Of a DNA stretch of 64,000 bases, positions 10,372-19,586 are shown one piece after another. The position numbers were made by a program, and so were the translations under genes. Position 1 is the first letter of the stretch, and every line of letters starts with the position of its first letter. The stretch is from assembly GCA_016711435.1 (NCBI GenBank), contig JADJSY010000005.1, positions 124,001 through 188,000 on the forward strand, in the 5' to 3' direction. Source of the stretch: Lewinellaceae bacterium. Lineage in GTDB: Bacteria; Bacteroidota; Bacteroidia; Chitinophagales; Saprospiraceae. The notes beneath the pieces were generated by a model, which was not told the DNA's origin, made no database searches, and saw only the letters and a list, made by a program, of their open reading frames with translations.

Positions 10372-11805
10372 ATGAAAAAGATATTAATGCTTTTATTGAC
10401 CTCCACGCTGTTTTTCGCCTGCCAGAAGGATTTCGGCGACCTGAACGTGGACACTAAAAAACCGACAGTAGTTGACCCTGGCGCGTTGTTTGTTTACAGC
10501 CAGAAAGAACTGTCGGACCTGATGGCTTCACCCAATGTGAATATCAACATTTTCCGTTTGCTTGCCCAGTACTGGACAGAAACGACCTATACAGATGAAG
10601 CCAACTACGACCTGACTACCCGTAATATTCCACAGAACTTCTGGAATACGATGTACGTCAGCGTATTGAACAACCTGAAAGAAAGCCAGCGTTTGATCCC
10701 CTCGCAGAATGCTGCGTTTTTCCCGCCTGCAGTGCAGAAAAACCAGAATGCCTGTGCGGAAATCCTGAACGTGTATGCTTTCTCTACACTCGTGAATACC
10801 TTCGGAAATATTCCTTACACTGATGCACTGGACATTGCCAATGTATATCCGAAATACGATGATGCTGCTGCTGTTTATGATGCACTGTTCGTGCGCTTAG
10901 ATAAAGCCATCACGGATATTGATGTCAATAGCCCGGGATTTGGAAGCAACGACTTGTTTTATGGCGGTGATATGGCCGGCTGGAAAACATTTGCCAATTC
11001 GCTGAAGCTCAGAATGGGTATGACCATTGCCGATGTCAATGCTGCAAAAGCGAAAACAATCGTTGAGCAAGCTGCTCCTGGTACGATCGCTTCCAACGAC
11101 GAAAATGTAGCCTTTACTTACCTGTCTGCTCCACCGAATACCAACCCTGTATGGGAAGACCTGGTACAAAGCGGACGTAAAGACTTTGTAGGCGCCAATA
11201 CCATTGTTGATGCCATGAATGCCCTGAATGACCCGCGTGTACCACTTTTCTTCACAGTGGATGCCAATGGCGGTTACAGCGGCGGTATTTATGCAGCCAG
11301 CAACAACTACTCAACTTATTCCAAACCTTCCACTACGCTGGAAGATCCAACGCTGGAAGGAGTCCTGATAGATTACGCAGAAGTGCGTTTCTTGTTGGCT
11401 GAAGCCACTGCAAGGGGTTTCAATGTAGGCGGAACGGTTGAAGCGCATTACGAAGCGGCCATCCGCGCTTCCATGGAATACTGGGGTGCAGATGCTGCCG
11501 ATGTCGATACTTACCTGGCGCAAGCCAGTGTAGCATATGCTACGGCTGCCGGCGACTGGAGACAGAAAATCGGCACTCAAAAATGGATCGCTCTGTATAA
11601 CCGCGGTTTCGATGCCTGGGTAGAGTGGAGACGTTTCGACTACCCGATCCTGAATGTACCGGACGGCCTGACCTACGGCGATATTCCACGCCGTTACACT
11701 TATCCTGTTCAGGAACAAACCCTGAATAGTGAAAACTATACCCGCGGTGCAGCATCTGTGGGTGGTGACGAGGTGACAACCAAATTGTTCTGGGATGTTC
11801 AATAA
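10372..11805 (+). CDS. SusD/RagB-family surface lipoprotein
   Basis: Partner lipoprotein of the SusC at 7145. The lipobox LFFAC places the lipidated cysteine at residue 17, followed by QKDFGDLNVDTKKP, a typical SusD-like-2 start. Inside are the family's LAEATARGF and WIALYNRGFDAWVEWRR stretches, and the end is TKLFWDVQ. The 477-aa length is normal. A strong terminator follows at 11833. The ligand is unknown. Confidence 0.94.
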   Translation: MKKILMLLLTSTLFFACQKDFGDLNVDTKKPTVVDPGALFVYSQKELSDLMASPNVNINIFRLLAQYWTETTYTDEANYDLTTRNIPQNFWNTMYVSVLNNLKESQRLIPSQNAAFFPPAVQKNQNACAEILNVYAFSTLVNTFGNIPYTDALDIANVYPKYDDAAAVYDALFVRLDKAITDIDVNSPGFGSNDLFYGGDMAGWKTFANSLKLRMGMTIADVNAAKAKTIVEQAAPGTIASNDENVAFTYLSAPPNTNPVWEDLVQSGRKDFVGANTIVDAMNALNDPRVPLFFTVDANGGYSGGIYAASNNYSTYSKPSTTLEDPTLEGVLIDYAEVRFLLAEATARGFNVGGTVEAHYEAAIRASMEYWGADAADVDTYLAQASVAYATAAGDWRQKIGTQKWIALYNRGFDAWVEWRRFDYPILNVPDGLTYGDIPRRYTYPVQEQTLNSENYTRGAASVGGDEVTTKLFWDVQ

Positions 11806-11832
11806 TTGAACTTTTCCTGACGCATACACACG

Positions 11833-11876
11833 AGTCCCGGATTTTTCTTTATGGAAAATTCGGGACTTTTGTTTTT
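11833..11876 (+). terminator. Rho-independent terminator after second susCD
   Basis: GTCCCGGATTTTTC pairs with GAAAATTCGGGAC and is followed by TTTTGTTTTT. It lies 28 bases after the susD stop. Confidence 0.85.
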
Positions 11877-11977
11877 ATAGTCAGGTTTGAGTGGTTTGAA
11901 ATGGTTTGATGGTTTGAAGTCTTCGCTTTCAGGCACTTGTATTGATCTTTCGTTCAAAACCACTTTACGTTGACTAT
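11877..11977. repeat. Imperfect intergenic inverted repeat (GGTTTGA type)
   Basis: ATAGTCA with AGTGGTTTGAA on the left (from 11877) is mirrored by TTCAAAACCACT and TGACTAT on the right (to 11977). Between them is a run of GGTTTGA/GATGGTTTGAAG words without a full partner, suggesting a decayed or half element. The rest of 11978-12103 shows nothing recognisable. Confidence 0.5.
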
Positions 11978-12103
11978 AGGTATAGATTCATATTTTATCC
12001 TTTTTTTCATTGAGATACCCATTTCACACCAATTTTTCAGACTTTAGCATCTTTAAAATAAAAAGAGAAAAAAAGCGCTCAACAACCTCAAGATTCCTTA
12101 CCC

Positions 12104-12259
12104 CAATGTCATTGATTTAAGGGTAGTGAAGAGGTGTCATCTCCTGACGAAGGAAGGAGGTGACATCTCGAAACGGCCGTTTTCCAGCAAGTTTCCGCTA
12201 CGAGATGTCACTTGCTCCTGCGTCGCAAATGACACCTCTTCGCTAAGTCAATGACATTG
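12104..12259. repeat. Nested intergenic hairpin (CAATGTCATTGA / GAGGTGTCATCTC type)
   Basis: The outer arm CAATGTCATTGATTTAAG...GAAGAGGTGTCAT at the left reappears inverted at 12226-12259. An inner pair (GAGGTGACATCTCG near 12156 against CGAGATGTCACTTGCTCC near 12200) forms a second stem. It stands about 55 bases ahead of the gene at 12314. Confidence 0.75.
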
Positions 12260-12313
12260 CCCTTGCCCTGACCGCGTCCGATCTCTCAACTTTGCCTATA
12301 ACACCGACACATT

Positions 12314-12793
12314 ATGTCTACCGACGATCGTATCAGAAATACCCGGAAATTCCGTAACCCGTTATTTATTCTCGGCATAACCATGACGGCTTTTTACGTT
12401 ATTCTGGGTTCACTTTTGCTGTTTGTAAAAGATTTTTTGCCGGAGGTTCGTTCCGAGTTCCGCAACATTTTTGCCGGTATGGTTATTATCTATGGGGTAT
12501 ATCGCGGTTGGCGTGTGTATGCCGATTATTATCAAAAAAGATGCAAAAAGCAAAGGTTGAGGAGGGTTTTGGGGGGGTACTCTCGGCGATGTTTTTCAAC
12601 CCTAACCTCACCTTTTATAACCATTCAAACCGACCATAACTTATGCAACGCTCTGTCTTTATATGCACCCTGCTGTCTTTCGTCTGCCTGCTTTCTTGTG
12701 GAGAAAATAAGGATAAAAGTGGTAAAGTCGTCGACACGCCGACTACCGGTAGCATTCGAATTATGGTGGATGAAGGGTACAGGCCTATCATAG
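12314..12793 (+). CDS. Small membrane protein upstream of PstS-like gene
   Basis: Only the first 75 or so residues look genuine: a basic start, one strong membrane helix (LFILGITMTAFYVILGSLLLF), an acidic linker, and a second helix (IFAGMVIIYGVYRGW) ending VYADYYQK. Beyond about 12540 the reading frame is Lys/Arg/Cys-rich, runs through repeat-like GGTTGAGGAGGG DNA and overlaps the next gene by 150 bases. I infer the real protein ends near 12540-12640; one extra A in the A6 run at 12534-12539 would give a stop at 12637-12639, just before the next start. Its function is unknown. It sits first in a set with a PstS-like lipoprotein and a TPR protein, possibly tied to the TonB system. Confidence 0.6.
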   Translation: MSTDDRIRNTRKFRNPLFILGITMTAFYVILGSLLLFVKDFLPEVRSEFRNIFAGMVIIYGVYRGWRVYADYYQKRCKKQRLRRVLGGYSRRCFSTLTSPFITIQTDHNLCNALSLYAPCCLSSACFLVEKIRIKVVKSSTRRLPVAFELWWMKGTGLS

Positions 12794-13581
12794 AATCATC
12801 GATTGATGTTTTTGATTCGATCTACCGGCAATCTACCATCGAGGCGATCTATACCTCTGAAGGCCAGGCCGTAGACGCTATCCTGCGCGACTCCATTCAG
12901 ATCATTATTATTACCCGGAAACTCACCGATGATGAATTGAAGTTTTTCACGCAAAGGGGCTTTACACCGCCGATGACACCCATTGCGCACGATGCAGTAG
13001 CCTTTGTTTTGAACCCGTCCAACAGCGATACCGTTTTTACGCAGGCACAATTGCTTGATATTCTGGCCGGCAAAACAACCAAGTGGTCACAGATGAACCC
13101 GAAATCGAAGCTGGGCGATATCCAGGTGGTTTTCGACAATCCCCTTTCAGGTACGCTCCGGTATGTCAAAGATTCCATACTGGCCGGGGGGGCGCTCACT
13201 ACCAAAGCCTCCGCACTCCAAACCAACGCGGAAGTAATTGCGTATGTAGGTAAAAACAAAAATGCCATCGGTATCATCGCAGCCAACTGGATTTCGGATA
13301 CCGACGACAGTGGCGTGCAGCAATTCAGGAAAGAAATCAAAATAGCAGACATAGCCAAAACCGTTGATGCGACTGGTTACGGCCCTTATCAGGCCTACTT
13401 AGCCACCGGCGACTATCCTTACAAACGTACCATGTATATTATCAATGCCCAGGCGCGGAAAGGGCTTGGTTTGGGTTTCGCTTCTTTTCTTGCCGGGGAT
13501 CAGGGCCAGCGGATTGTTTTAAAAGACGGCCTTTTGCCGGCTCAGGCGCCCACGAGGCTGATTAAAGCCACGCGCGACTAG
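12643..13581 (+). CDS. PstS-like phosphate-binding-type lipoprotein
   Basis: A periplasmic-binding-protein-fold lipoprotein of the PstS/PBP-like-2 family. The lipobox VCLLSC puts the anchored cysteine at residue 19. IRIMVDEGYRPIIES, then AVAFVLNPSNSDTVFT and LAGKTTKWSQMNP follow the PstS pattern (a conserved DAVAFVVN-type strand and an ILAGK-type helix). No PstC/PstA/PstB permease genes are nearby, so classical phosphate import is not supported by context. The surrounding small membrane protein and TPR gene suggest another role. The 312-aa length is normal for the family. Confidence 0.8.
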   Translation: MQRSVFICTLLSFVCLLSCGENKDKSGKVVDTPTTGSIRIMVDEGYRPIIESSIDVFDSIYRQSTIEAIYTSEGQAVDAILRDSIQIIIITRKLTDDELKFFTQRGFTPPMTPIAHDAVAFVLNPSNSDTVFTQAQLLDILAGKTTKWSQMNPKSKLGDIQVVFDNPLSGTLRYVKDSILAGGALTTKASALQTNAEVIAYVGKNKNAIGIIAANWISDTDDSGVQQFRKEIKIADIAKTVDATGYGPYQAYLATGDYPYKRTMYIINAQARKGLGLGFASFLAGDQGQRIVLKDGLLPAQAPTRLIKATRD

Positions 13582-13717
13582 AAAATTGCTTACACAGTCA
13601 ACGACAGGCTTTAACCTTGAAAATGAAGCACTTGCGAACTTATGTTATCAAAACCAGTGCTCTTTTGTTAAACTTGTTTTAAGATTGCTGCATTTGGCCA
13701 AACGTTGTGTGGATTTT

Positions 13718-13750
13718 TTTGAAAAAAAGCGTCTGAAAAGCGGAACTTTG
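13718..13750 (+). promoter_or_regulatory. Possible promoter for the TPR gene
   Basis: TTTG at 13718-13721 and GAACTTTG at 13743-13750, spaced 21 bases, resemble the -33/-7 pair with one mismatch (GA for TA). The leader to 13920 holds TTGATTATCAA at 13851-13861, a short motif repeated in several intergenic regions here. No gene is visible in 13582-13920. Confidence 0.4.
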
Positions 13751-13920
13751 CACCCGCACTAAAATTCAGGTTATGGGACAAGTTATTATTCACCTGTTCC
13801 TAAGTAAGTAATCAAGCAAAATTAGTTTTGGCTAAATTATTTGTAAATAATTGATTATCAATACAAATAACCAATAACGCCCTTTACTTAGCAGTATTCA
13901 ACTAAACTTTTTTCCGAACA

Positions 13921-15639
13921 ATGACAACCTTTTTGAGAAAATTAGTCTTCCCACTCCTTGTTGTACTCGCTCAAATGGCGACTGCCCAAACCCATGCCGA
14001 TGGCATGACGGCCATGCAGTTGGAAGAATGGGATAAAGCGATCAGTATCTATTCGGCTATTGCAAAAGCCAATCCTACCGACCAGGTTGCATTGCTGACG
14101 CTGGCAAATGCCTACCTGGCCAAAGGAGATAAGGTCGAATCTGAAAAAAGCATCGACGCTGCGTTCAATGCCAGACCCGAAGGCGCCTACGCACTCATTG
14201 CCAACGGCCGTAAAGCCCTGCTGCGCAATGACGACACAGAAGCCACCAATCAGTTTAGAAAGGCCGCCAAAAACGCCAAAAAAGACGTGACGGCATTACG
14301 ACTGATCGGGGAGTCTTTCTTTTTCTACCTCTCGCCGGGCAGCAAAAGACCTAATCTGACGCGCGCGGAAACGGAGTTGAAAGTTGCCATGGACGTAAGT
14401 TCTAAAGATTTTGCTACGCTGATGTCAATCGGGTATTGCTACAAAGAAATGCCTAATGGCGGATTGGCTGCCCAGCACTATGAGTACGCCGAGGCGCTTG
14501 AACCCAGAAACCCCCTGGCCAAACTGATGCTGGCAAAAGTGTACAAATCTGCCAAATTGCCGGAAAAATTTGAGATCAACGTCGATAAAGCGATCGCTGT
14601 AAGCCCTACGTTCACGCCGGCCCTGCGCGCCAAAGCGGAACACTACTACTTTGCCCGCAAATGGGAAGAAGCGCTCAAAGCATATAAAGAACTCGTGGCC
14701 AATGGTACCGATGTAACGATTGATGACGAAATGCAATTAGCCAACACCTTGTATATCAACAAGGACTGCAAGGCGACCAGCGATCTGGTGGAAAAAATCC
14801 TCAAAAAAGACGGCACCAAAAACTACCTCCGCCGCCTGCAGGCATACTGCGATTACGAAAACGGCGAGTACAAGCGCGGTCTGGATATCCTGAACGGCTA
14901 CTTTAAAGTGGTTACACCGGATAAAATCCTGCCTTCCGATTACCTGTACCTGGGCCGCCTGCAAATGAAAAGCAAAGGTGATACCATCGTAGCCATTGCC
15001 AACCTGGAAAAATCCATCGAATTGGACACCAATGGTACGAGCTGGGGCTTGTACAAGGAAATCGCTGAAATCCAGTACGCCCGCAAAGACTACTGCCATG
15101 CTGCTGATTCCTACGGAAAATACCTGGATTCTCTGCCCAGAAACGATCAGTACTACGTGTCGGAAACCTATAAAAGAGGTTTGGCCCAGTTTTACTGCAA
15201 AGACGACACCCTGCGGTATGTAAAAGCAGAAGCGATTTTCAAACAAGTGGCAGAACTGGTTCCAAAATCGGGTCTCGGCTGGATATGGGCAGGTAAAGCA
15301 GCCGCCCGCCAGGACCCAGACGTAGAAGCGCACCCGGAACTGATAGGAGAATTCGGTAAAGCAAAAGTTTATTTTGAAACGTATGTCGGGCTGGGTCTCG
15401 ATAAGGTCAAAAACAAAACAGACCTGATTTTAGCCCTGGAATACCTCGCCTACTATTACTATAACAAAGGTGATGCCGCTAATGTAAAAATCAACTGCCT
15501 ACAGCTGCTCGAACTGGATCCAACCAATGAGACAGGCGTCGAGTTGATGAAAGCGGTGGAATCGGGCACTATTGTACCTGTAGTGCCAACGCCGCCTCCT
15601 ACGCCGGCAAATGGCACCGGTGGGAAAGGGAAGAAGTAA
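13921..15639 (+). CDS. Tetratricopeptide-repeat periplasmic protein
   Basis: A 572-aa protein with a signal peptide (cleavage after ATAQ, near residue 23) and about ten TPR-like helical pairs, for example DKAISIYSAIAKANPTDQVA, EEALKAYKELV and CHAADSYGKYLDSLPRND. It ends in a Pro/Gly-rich tail (PVVPTPPPTPANGTGGKGKK) that may be flexible or bind a wall or partner. TPR proteins are scaffolds. The gene follows the PstS-like lipoprotein on the same strand, and in my recollection similar genes accompany TonB/ExbD genes in Bacteroidota. The partner is unknown. Confidence 0.85.
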   Translation: MTTFLRKLVFPLLVVLAQMATAQTHADGMTAMQLEEWDKAISIYSAIAKANPTDQVALLTLANAYLAKGDKVESEKSIDAAFNARPEGAYALIANGRKALLRNDDTEATNQFRKAAKNAKKDVTALRLIGESFFFYLSPGSKRPNLTRAETELKVAMDVSSKDFATLMSIGYCYKEMPNGGLAAQHYEYAEALEPRNPLAKLMLAKVYKSAKLPEKFEINVDKAIAVSPTFTPALRAKAEHYYFARKWEEALKAYKELVANGTDVTIDDEMQLANTLYINKDCKATSDLVEKILKKDGTKNYLRRLQAYCDYENGEYKRGLDILNGYFKVVTPDKILPSDYLYLGRLQMKSKGDTIVAIANLEKSIELDTNGTSWGLYKEIAEIQYARKDYCHAADSYGKYLDSLPRNDQYYVSETYKRGLAQFYCKDDTLRYVKAEAIFKQVAELVPKSGLGWIWAGKAAARQDPDVEAHPELIGEFGKAKVYFETYVGLGLDKVKNKTDLILALEYLAYYYYNKGDAANVKINCLQLLELDPTNETGVELMKAVESGTIVPVVPTPPPTPANGTGGKGKK

Positions 15640-15642
15640 GCC

Positions 15643-15830
15643 GGTTTATGGTTTATAAAAGTTTATGGGTTTATGGTTTAATAAAGGTTGATGAGGGTTT
15701 ATAAGGGTTGATGAGGGTTGATAATACATCCGCTCGAAAAAGATAAATTTATCCAACTCACGGATAAACTTTTATCAACCATAAACCCATAAACCTTTTA
15801 ACCCCATAAACCACAAACCCATAAACTTTC
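15643..15830. repeat. Intergenic hairpin (GGTTTATGG/GGTTGATGAGG arms)
   Basis: Left arm words GGTTTATGGTTTATAAAAG and GGTTGATGAGGG are matched loosely on the right by ATAAACCCATAAACC. The loop holds TACATCCGCTCGAAAAA (15725-15741), a module also found at 31177 and 49957. It fills the space between convergent gene ends. Confidence 0.8.
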
Positions 15831-15831
15831 C

Positions 15832-17210
15832 TCAAGAGCCTCCCATCTGTTCTATCCTGTTCGTAGCGCGGCTTTTTTCTGCCTTAAAGCCCATCAGGTG
15901 ACTTTCGATACTCGCGTCAATGGTAGACGTCAGCAGGCTTGCATCGTGTTGTACAATTGCCTGTAGCCAGTCGCGCACGAGACGCCAGTCGCCGCCGCCG
16001 TGCATATCCCCGGCCACAGCGCTATCGTATACCGTGCTTTTACCCGTGCGGAAATCGGTCAGGGTAAACGTTTCCATATCTCCTACAATATCGCCCATGC
16101 TGCCCATCAGTCGGGTGCGGCGGCCTTCGTAAGACGTGAATGCTTCCATGGAAAAGTGGCTGTCACGCCGCCCTCAAACTGCACGGCCATGACATAATGG
16201 TCTTCCTGGTTGTTGTCCATTTTGTACACACAACGCCCGTAGTTGGTTGTGCGCAGTTTTTCCAGAATAGCCTCTCCTTGTTTTTCCGGTTCTTCCGGCA
16301 AATCAAAAACGCCTGTGCGCTGTCGGTTGCGGTAATAAATTTTCAGTGCCGAGTACGGGCAAGTACTTTCCGCTGCGCAGCCGTCCGTGCAGCGGGCCGT
16401 ACTACCTGCTGGCGCATTTTCAGAGCGGAACCATTTGAGACTTCCCATTGCTACGACTTGCTTGCAGGGCTTGTCCACGATCCAGCGCAAAATATCGAGG
16501 TCGTGGCAACTTTTAGCCAAAAGAATAGGCGTCGTGACATTGCGGTCGTGCCAGTTGCCACGCACGTAACTGTGGCTCATATGTACGTGCTCGATCGGTT
16601 CCAGGTGCTGTATGCTGATCAGTTCGCCAATCGCTCCCGACTGCACCACTTCACGGAGTTTGATAAAATATGGCGCATAGCGCAATACATGGCAAACGGC
16701 TACAATACGCCCGGTTTCTTTGGCCAAAGCCAGGATATTCTTACATTCCTGTTCGCTGGGAGAAATCGGCTTTTCTAATAAAATATCGTACCCCGCTTTG
16801 AGGGCAGCCATACAAGGGCCGTAGTGCAGGTTGTCAGGCGTGGTAATCATCACGGCGTCTGCAAATTTAGGCCGCTCGAATACGCGCTCCCAGGTATCAA
16901 AACGATGGGCATCCGGGATATTATGCTTTTTGGAATAGCGATCGTTGCGAATGACAATCGGCTCGGCCACACCCACAATATCCATTTCTTCGGGATAGCT
17001 GAGGGCAAAATTACCATATACATTACCACGATTGCCTGCTCCGAGCGTAATCACCGTAACAGGCTTGTCCGGCTTCACAAAGCCCGGGTATTTATCCAAT
17101 GCAGGTATTTGTTCGAAATAATTTTCCGATTCTTCGCTAAAGCCGCTCAACATGGCGACTCCGGTAGCTGCTCCAAGGGTTTGTAGTAATTTGCGACGCG
17201 AGATAGGCAT
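15832..17210 (-). CDS. Gfo/Idh/MocA-family oxidoreductase with export signal, frameshifted
   Basis: NAD(P)-dependent sugar-type dehydrogenase fold. I choose the start at 17210, giving MPISRRKLLQTLGAATGVAM, a twin-arginine-like export signal typical of secreted members. A Rossmann segment follows (TLGAGNRGNVYGNFALSYPE), then the EKPIS catalytic-region motif and HVLRYAPYF. The first frame is lost at VTATF; the rest (MEAFTSYEGRRTRLMGSMGD to the end) is one base out. Adding a T to the run at 16151-16154 would restore a continuous protein of about 459 residues. A short Cys cluster (CTDGCAAESTCPYS) is notable. The substrate is unknown, and the neighbours give no pathway. Confidence 0.85.
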
Positions 17211-17333
17211 GATAGTATGACAATTGAAGGTGAACGTTGGAAGCGTTGCCAAAGGTAAAAAATCTAAGTAGTTATCTGTTATTAGTTATTGGTTATCAGT
17301 GTTGATAATCAAGCATTTGTAAAAAATTTAAGT

Positions 17334-17501
17334 AACTGGTTAGCATAGGGGCAGCGCCCCGGTAATATTTGTAGCAAAATAGGAGAAATCAGGGTTGGAG
17401 GTGCAGCGCACCGTAATATTTCCGGTGCGCTGCACCTCTTGTACACACACTATTACTATGCTACAAATATTATCGGGGCGCTGCCCCTATGCTAATCAGT
17501 T
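17334..17501. repeat. Three-level nested palindrome
   Basis: AACTGGTTAGCATAGGGGCA through GTAATATTTGTAGCA (from 17334) is mirrored at 17459-17501 (TGCTACAAATATTAT, then GGGGCGCTGCCCC). Inside is a second perfect hairpin at 17398-17438 (GAGGTGCAGCGCACCG against CGGTGCGCTGCACCTC). Upstream, 17266-17320 is a single arm of the TTAGTTATTGGTTATCAG class ending GTTGATAATCAAG. No gene is visible in 17253-17770. Confidence 0.85.
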
Positions 17502-17770
17502 AAGAATTGAATCAAGGGTAATTTTGCAAACCTACATAAACACCACTAGTTATGTTTAATTTTTCAGTTCATTAAGAATAAAAAAATTAAACATTTTTGC
17601 TAAAAATCGACAGATATATAACAATTTACAAACCAATGGAAAGTGCCCCTGTTATATATCGATCTTTCAGGGGGCAGCGAAACAACTTGTTTTTTGCCTT
17701 TTGTCCGTTGCAATTTTGCCTTTTTTATATTTCACCCGATTCTTATCCATCTAAAACGATTTCACAAACC

Positions 17771-19429
17771 ATGCGTAACATTCTTTCTACCCTGATTCTT
17801 TTGCTGCTGGTCGGCAACCTGTTTTCCCAGACTGCCCGTGTACAAATCATTCACAATGCCCCGTCTCCAACCGTAGATATTTATGCCGGTACGGACAAAT
17901 TGCTCGACAATTTTGCTTTCCGTACCGCTACGCCTTTTATCGACGTACCTGCCGGAGTTGTTATTTCCATCGGCGTCGCACTGGGTAGCAGCGCCAATTC
18001 TACGGAGTCGATCGCTACCTTCGACGTCACTTTTGAATCCGGCAAAACATATGTAGTCGTGGCTACCGGGGTCGTAGGCGGCAGCCCCGGTTTCACCCTA
18101 AAGGTATTTGATATGGGACTGGAAACAACCACTGATCCCAACAATGTAGGCATCCTGTTCTTCCACGGTTCGCCCGATGCCCCGACCGTAGACGTGCTGA
18201 CCGGCGGCACACCCATTATCAACGACGCTTCTTACGGCGATTTTCAGGGATACCTGCAGGTGCCCGCTGCCAGTTATGATTTAGATATTACACCAGGTAA
18301 TGACAACAATACCATTGTTGCTTCCTATCGCGCCGATTTATCGTTCTGGAAAGGCCGTACAGCGGTCATTTTCGCCAGTGGTTTCTTGGGCAATGGCAAT
18401 CCCAAATTTGAACCCTGGGTAGCGCTGAGCAATGGCGGCACTTTCCCGCTGGAAACCATCACGTCGCCTCCACCGCCACCGCTTACTACTGCTCGTGTAC
18501 AAATTATCCACAATGCGCCCACGCCTACAGTAGACGTTTATGCAGGCGCAGCGCTCCTGCTCGACAATTTTGCCTTCCGCACCGCCACACCATTCATAGA
18601 TGTTCCTGCCGGCGTAACTATTCCGATCGGCGTAGCCCTCGGCAACAGCGCCTCGGCAACCGATGCCATTGCCACTTTCCCGGTACAATTCCAGGCCGGT
18701 AAACGCTATGTAGTGGTAGCAACTGGAATTGTGGGCGGCACACCCGGTTTCACCCTGGCCGTATTCGATATGGGCCTGGAAACCGTAGCCGCCGGCAATG
18801 TAGGCATCCTGTTTTTCCACGGTTCGCCCGATGCACCTACGGTGGATGTGCTGACCGGCGGAGCGCCCATTATCGATAATGCTTCTTACGGCGATTTCCA
18901 GGGGTATCTGGAAGTGCCTGCCGCCAGTTACGAACTCAGCATCACGCCCGGTAACGACAACAACACCGTTGTAGCAAAATACCTGGCTGATCTTTCTTTC
19001 TGGAAAGGCCGCACAGCCGTCATATTCGCCAGCGGTTTCCTGAGCGGCTCCAATCCCGCTTTCGAGCCTTGGGTGGCCCTGAGCAATGGTGGCACCTTCC
19101 CGCTCCAGGCTATTCCACAATTGCAAAATCCTGCGGATAATCTACAACTGCGCAGCGCAGGTTTTGCCTCCGGCGTCAGTGCTTTTCCGAATCCTACCGC
19201 AGGCCGTTTCACCGTAAATATGGAATTGGAAGAAGCCTCCGATATGCAGGCCATTGTAGCCAATAAACTGGGTCAAGTGGTGCGTGAAAGCAACTTCGGC
19301 GCATTGCCTAAAGGATTCAACACCCTGGAATTTGAACTGGGCGATTTGCCTGCCGATCAGTATTACATTTTGTTGCGCAGCAAAACAGGCGTACAGCGCA
19401 TTCCTGTGGTGGTGCTGGGAAGGCCGTAA
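17771..19429 (+). CDS. Secreted protein with two DUF4397 domains and a T9SS sorting domain
   Basis: I place the start at 17771 (MRNILSTLILLLLVGNLFSQ), a clean signal peptide; the longer upstream frame is not convincing. The mature protein has two near-identical units of about 215 residues, each beginning TARVQIIHNAPxPTVD and containing GILFFHGSPDAPTVDVLTGG, the DUF4397 pattern. A Pro-rich linker (TSPPPPPLTT) separates them. The last 85 residues (AFPNPTAGRFTVNMELEE, then the ending IPVVVLGRP) are a type A T9SS C-terminal sorting domain, so the protein should be exported and anchored at the surface or released. Function is unknown; DUF4397 proteins are often cell-surface and repeated. Confidence 0.88.
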   Translation: MRNILSTLILLLLVGNLFSQTARVQIIHNAPSPTVDIYAGTDKLLDNFAFRTATPFIDVPAGVVISIGVALGSSANSTESIATFDVTFESGKTYVVVATGVVGGSPGFTLKVFDMGLETTTDPNNVGILFFHGSPDAPTVDVLTGGTPIINDASYGDFQGYLQVPAASYDLDITPGNDNNTIVASYRADLSFWKGRTAVIFASGFLGNGNPKFEPWVALSNGGTFPLETITSPPPPPLTTARVQIIHNAPTPTVDVYAGAALLLDNFAFRTATPFIDVPAGVTIPIGVALGNSASATDAIATFPVQFQAGKRYVVVATGIVGGTPGFTLAVFDMGLETVAAGNVGILFFHGSPDAPTVDVLTGGAPIIDNASYGDFQGYLEVPAASYELSITPGNDNNTVVAKYLADLSFWKGRTAVIFASGFLSGSNPAFEPWVALSNGGTFPLQAIPQLQNPADNLQLRSAGFASGVSAFPNPTAGRFTVNMELEEASDMQAIVANKLGQVVRESNFGALPKGFNTLEFELGDLPADQYYILLRSKTGVQRIPVVVLGRP

Positions 19430-19433
19430 TTTT

Positions 19434-19586
19434 AGGGATGAGGAATGAGGAATGAGGGATGCCGAGCGTGACAACAGGAATGAGGGATGAGGGATGAGGA
19501 ATGCCGAGCGTGATGTCCGGCATCACGCTCGGCATCCCTCATTCCTCATCCCTCATTCCTGAAATTATTCCTCATCCCTCATTCCT
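19434..19586. repeat. Intergenic hairpin (ATGAGGGATGAGGA arms)
   Basis: Tandem ATGAGGG/ATGAGGA words on the left are answered by CTCATTCCTCATCCC on the right. The centre is a palindrome GCCGAGCGTGATGTC...CATCACGCTCGGC (about 19503-19532). The same core appears at 29937, 49989 and 55036. The left unit is itself duplicated (GCCGAGCGTGA occurs twice). Confidence 0.9.
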
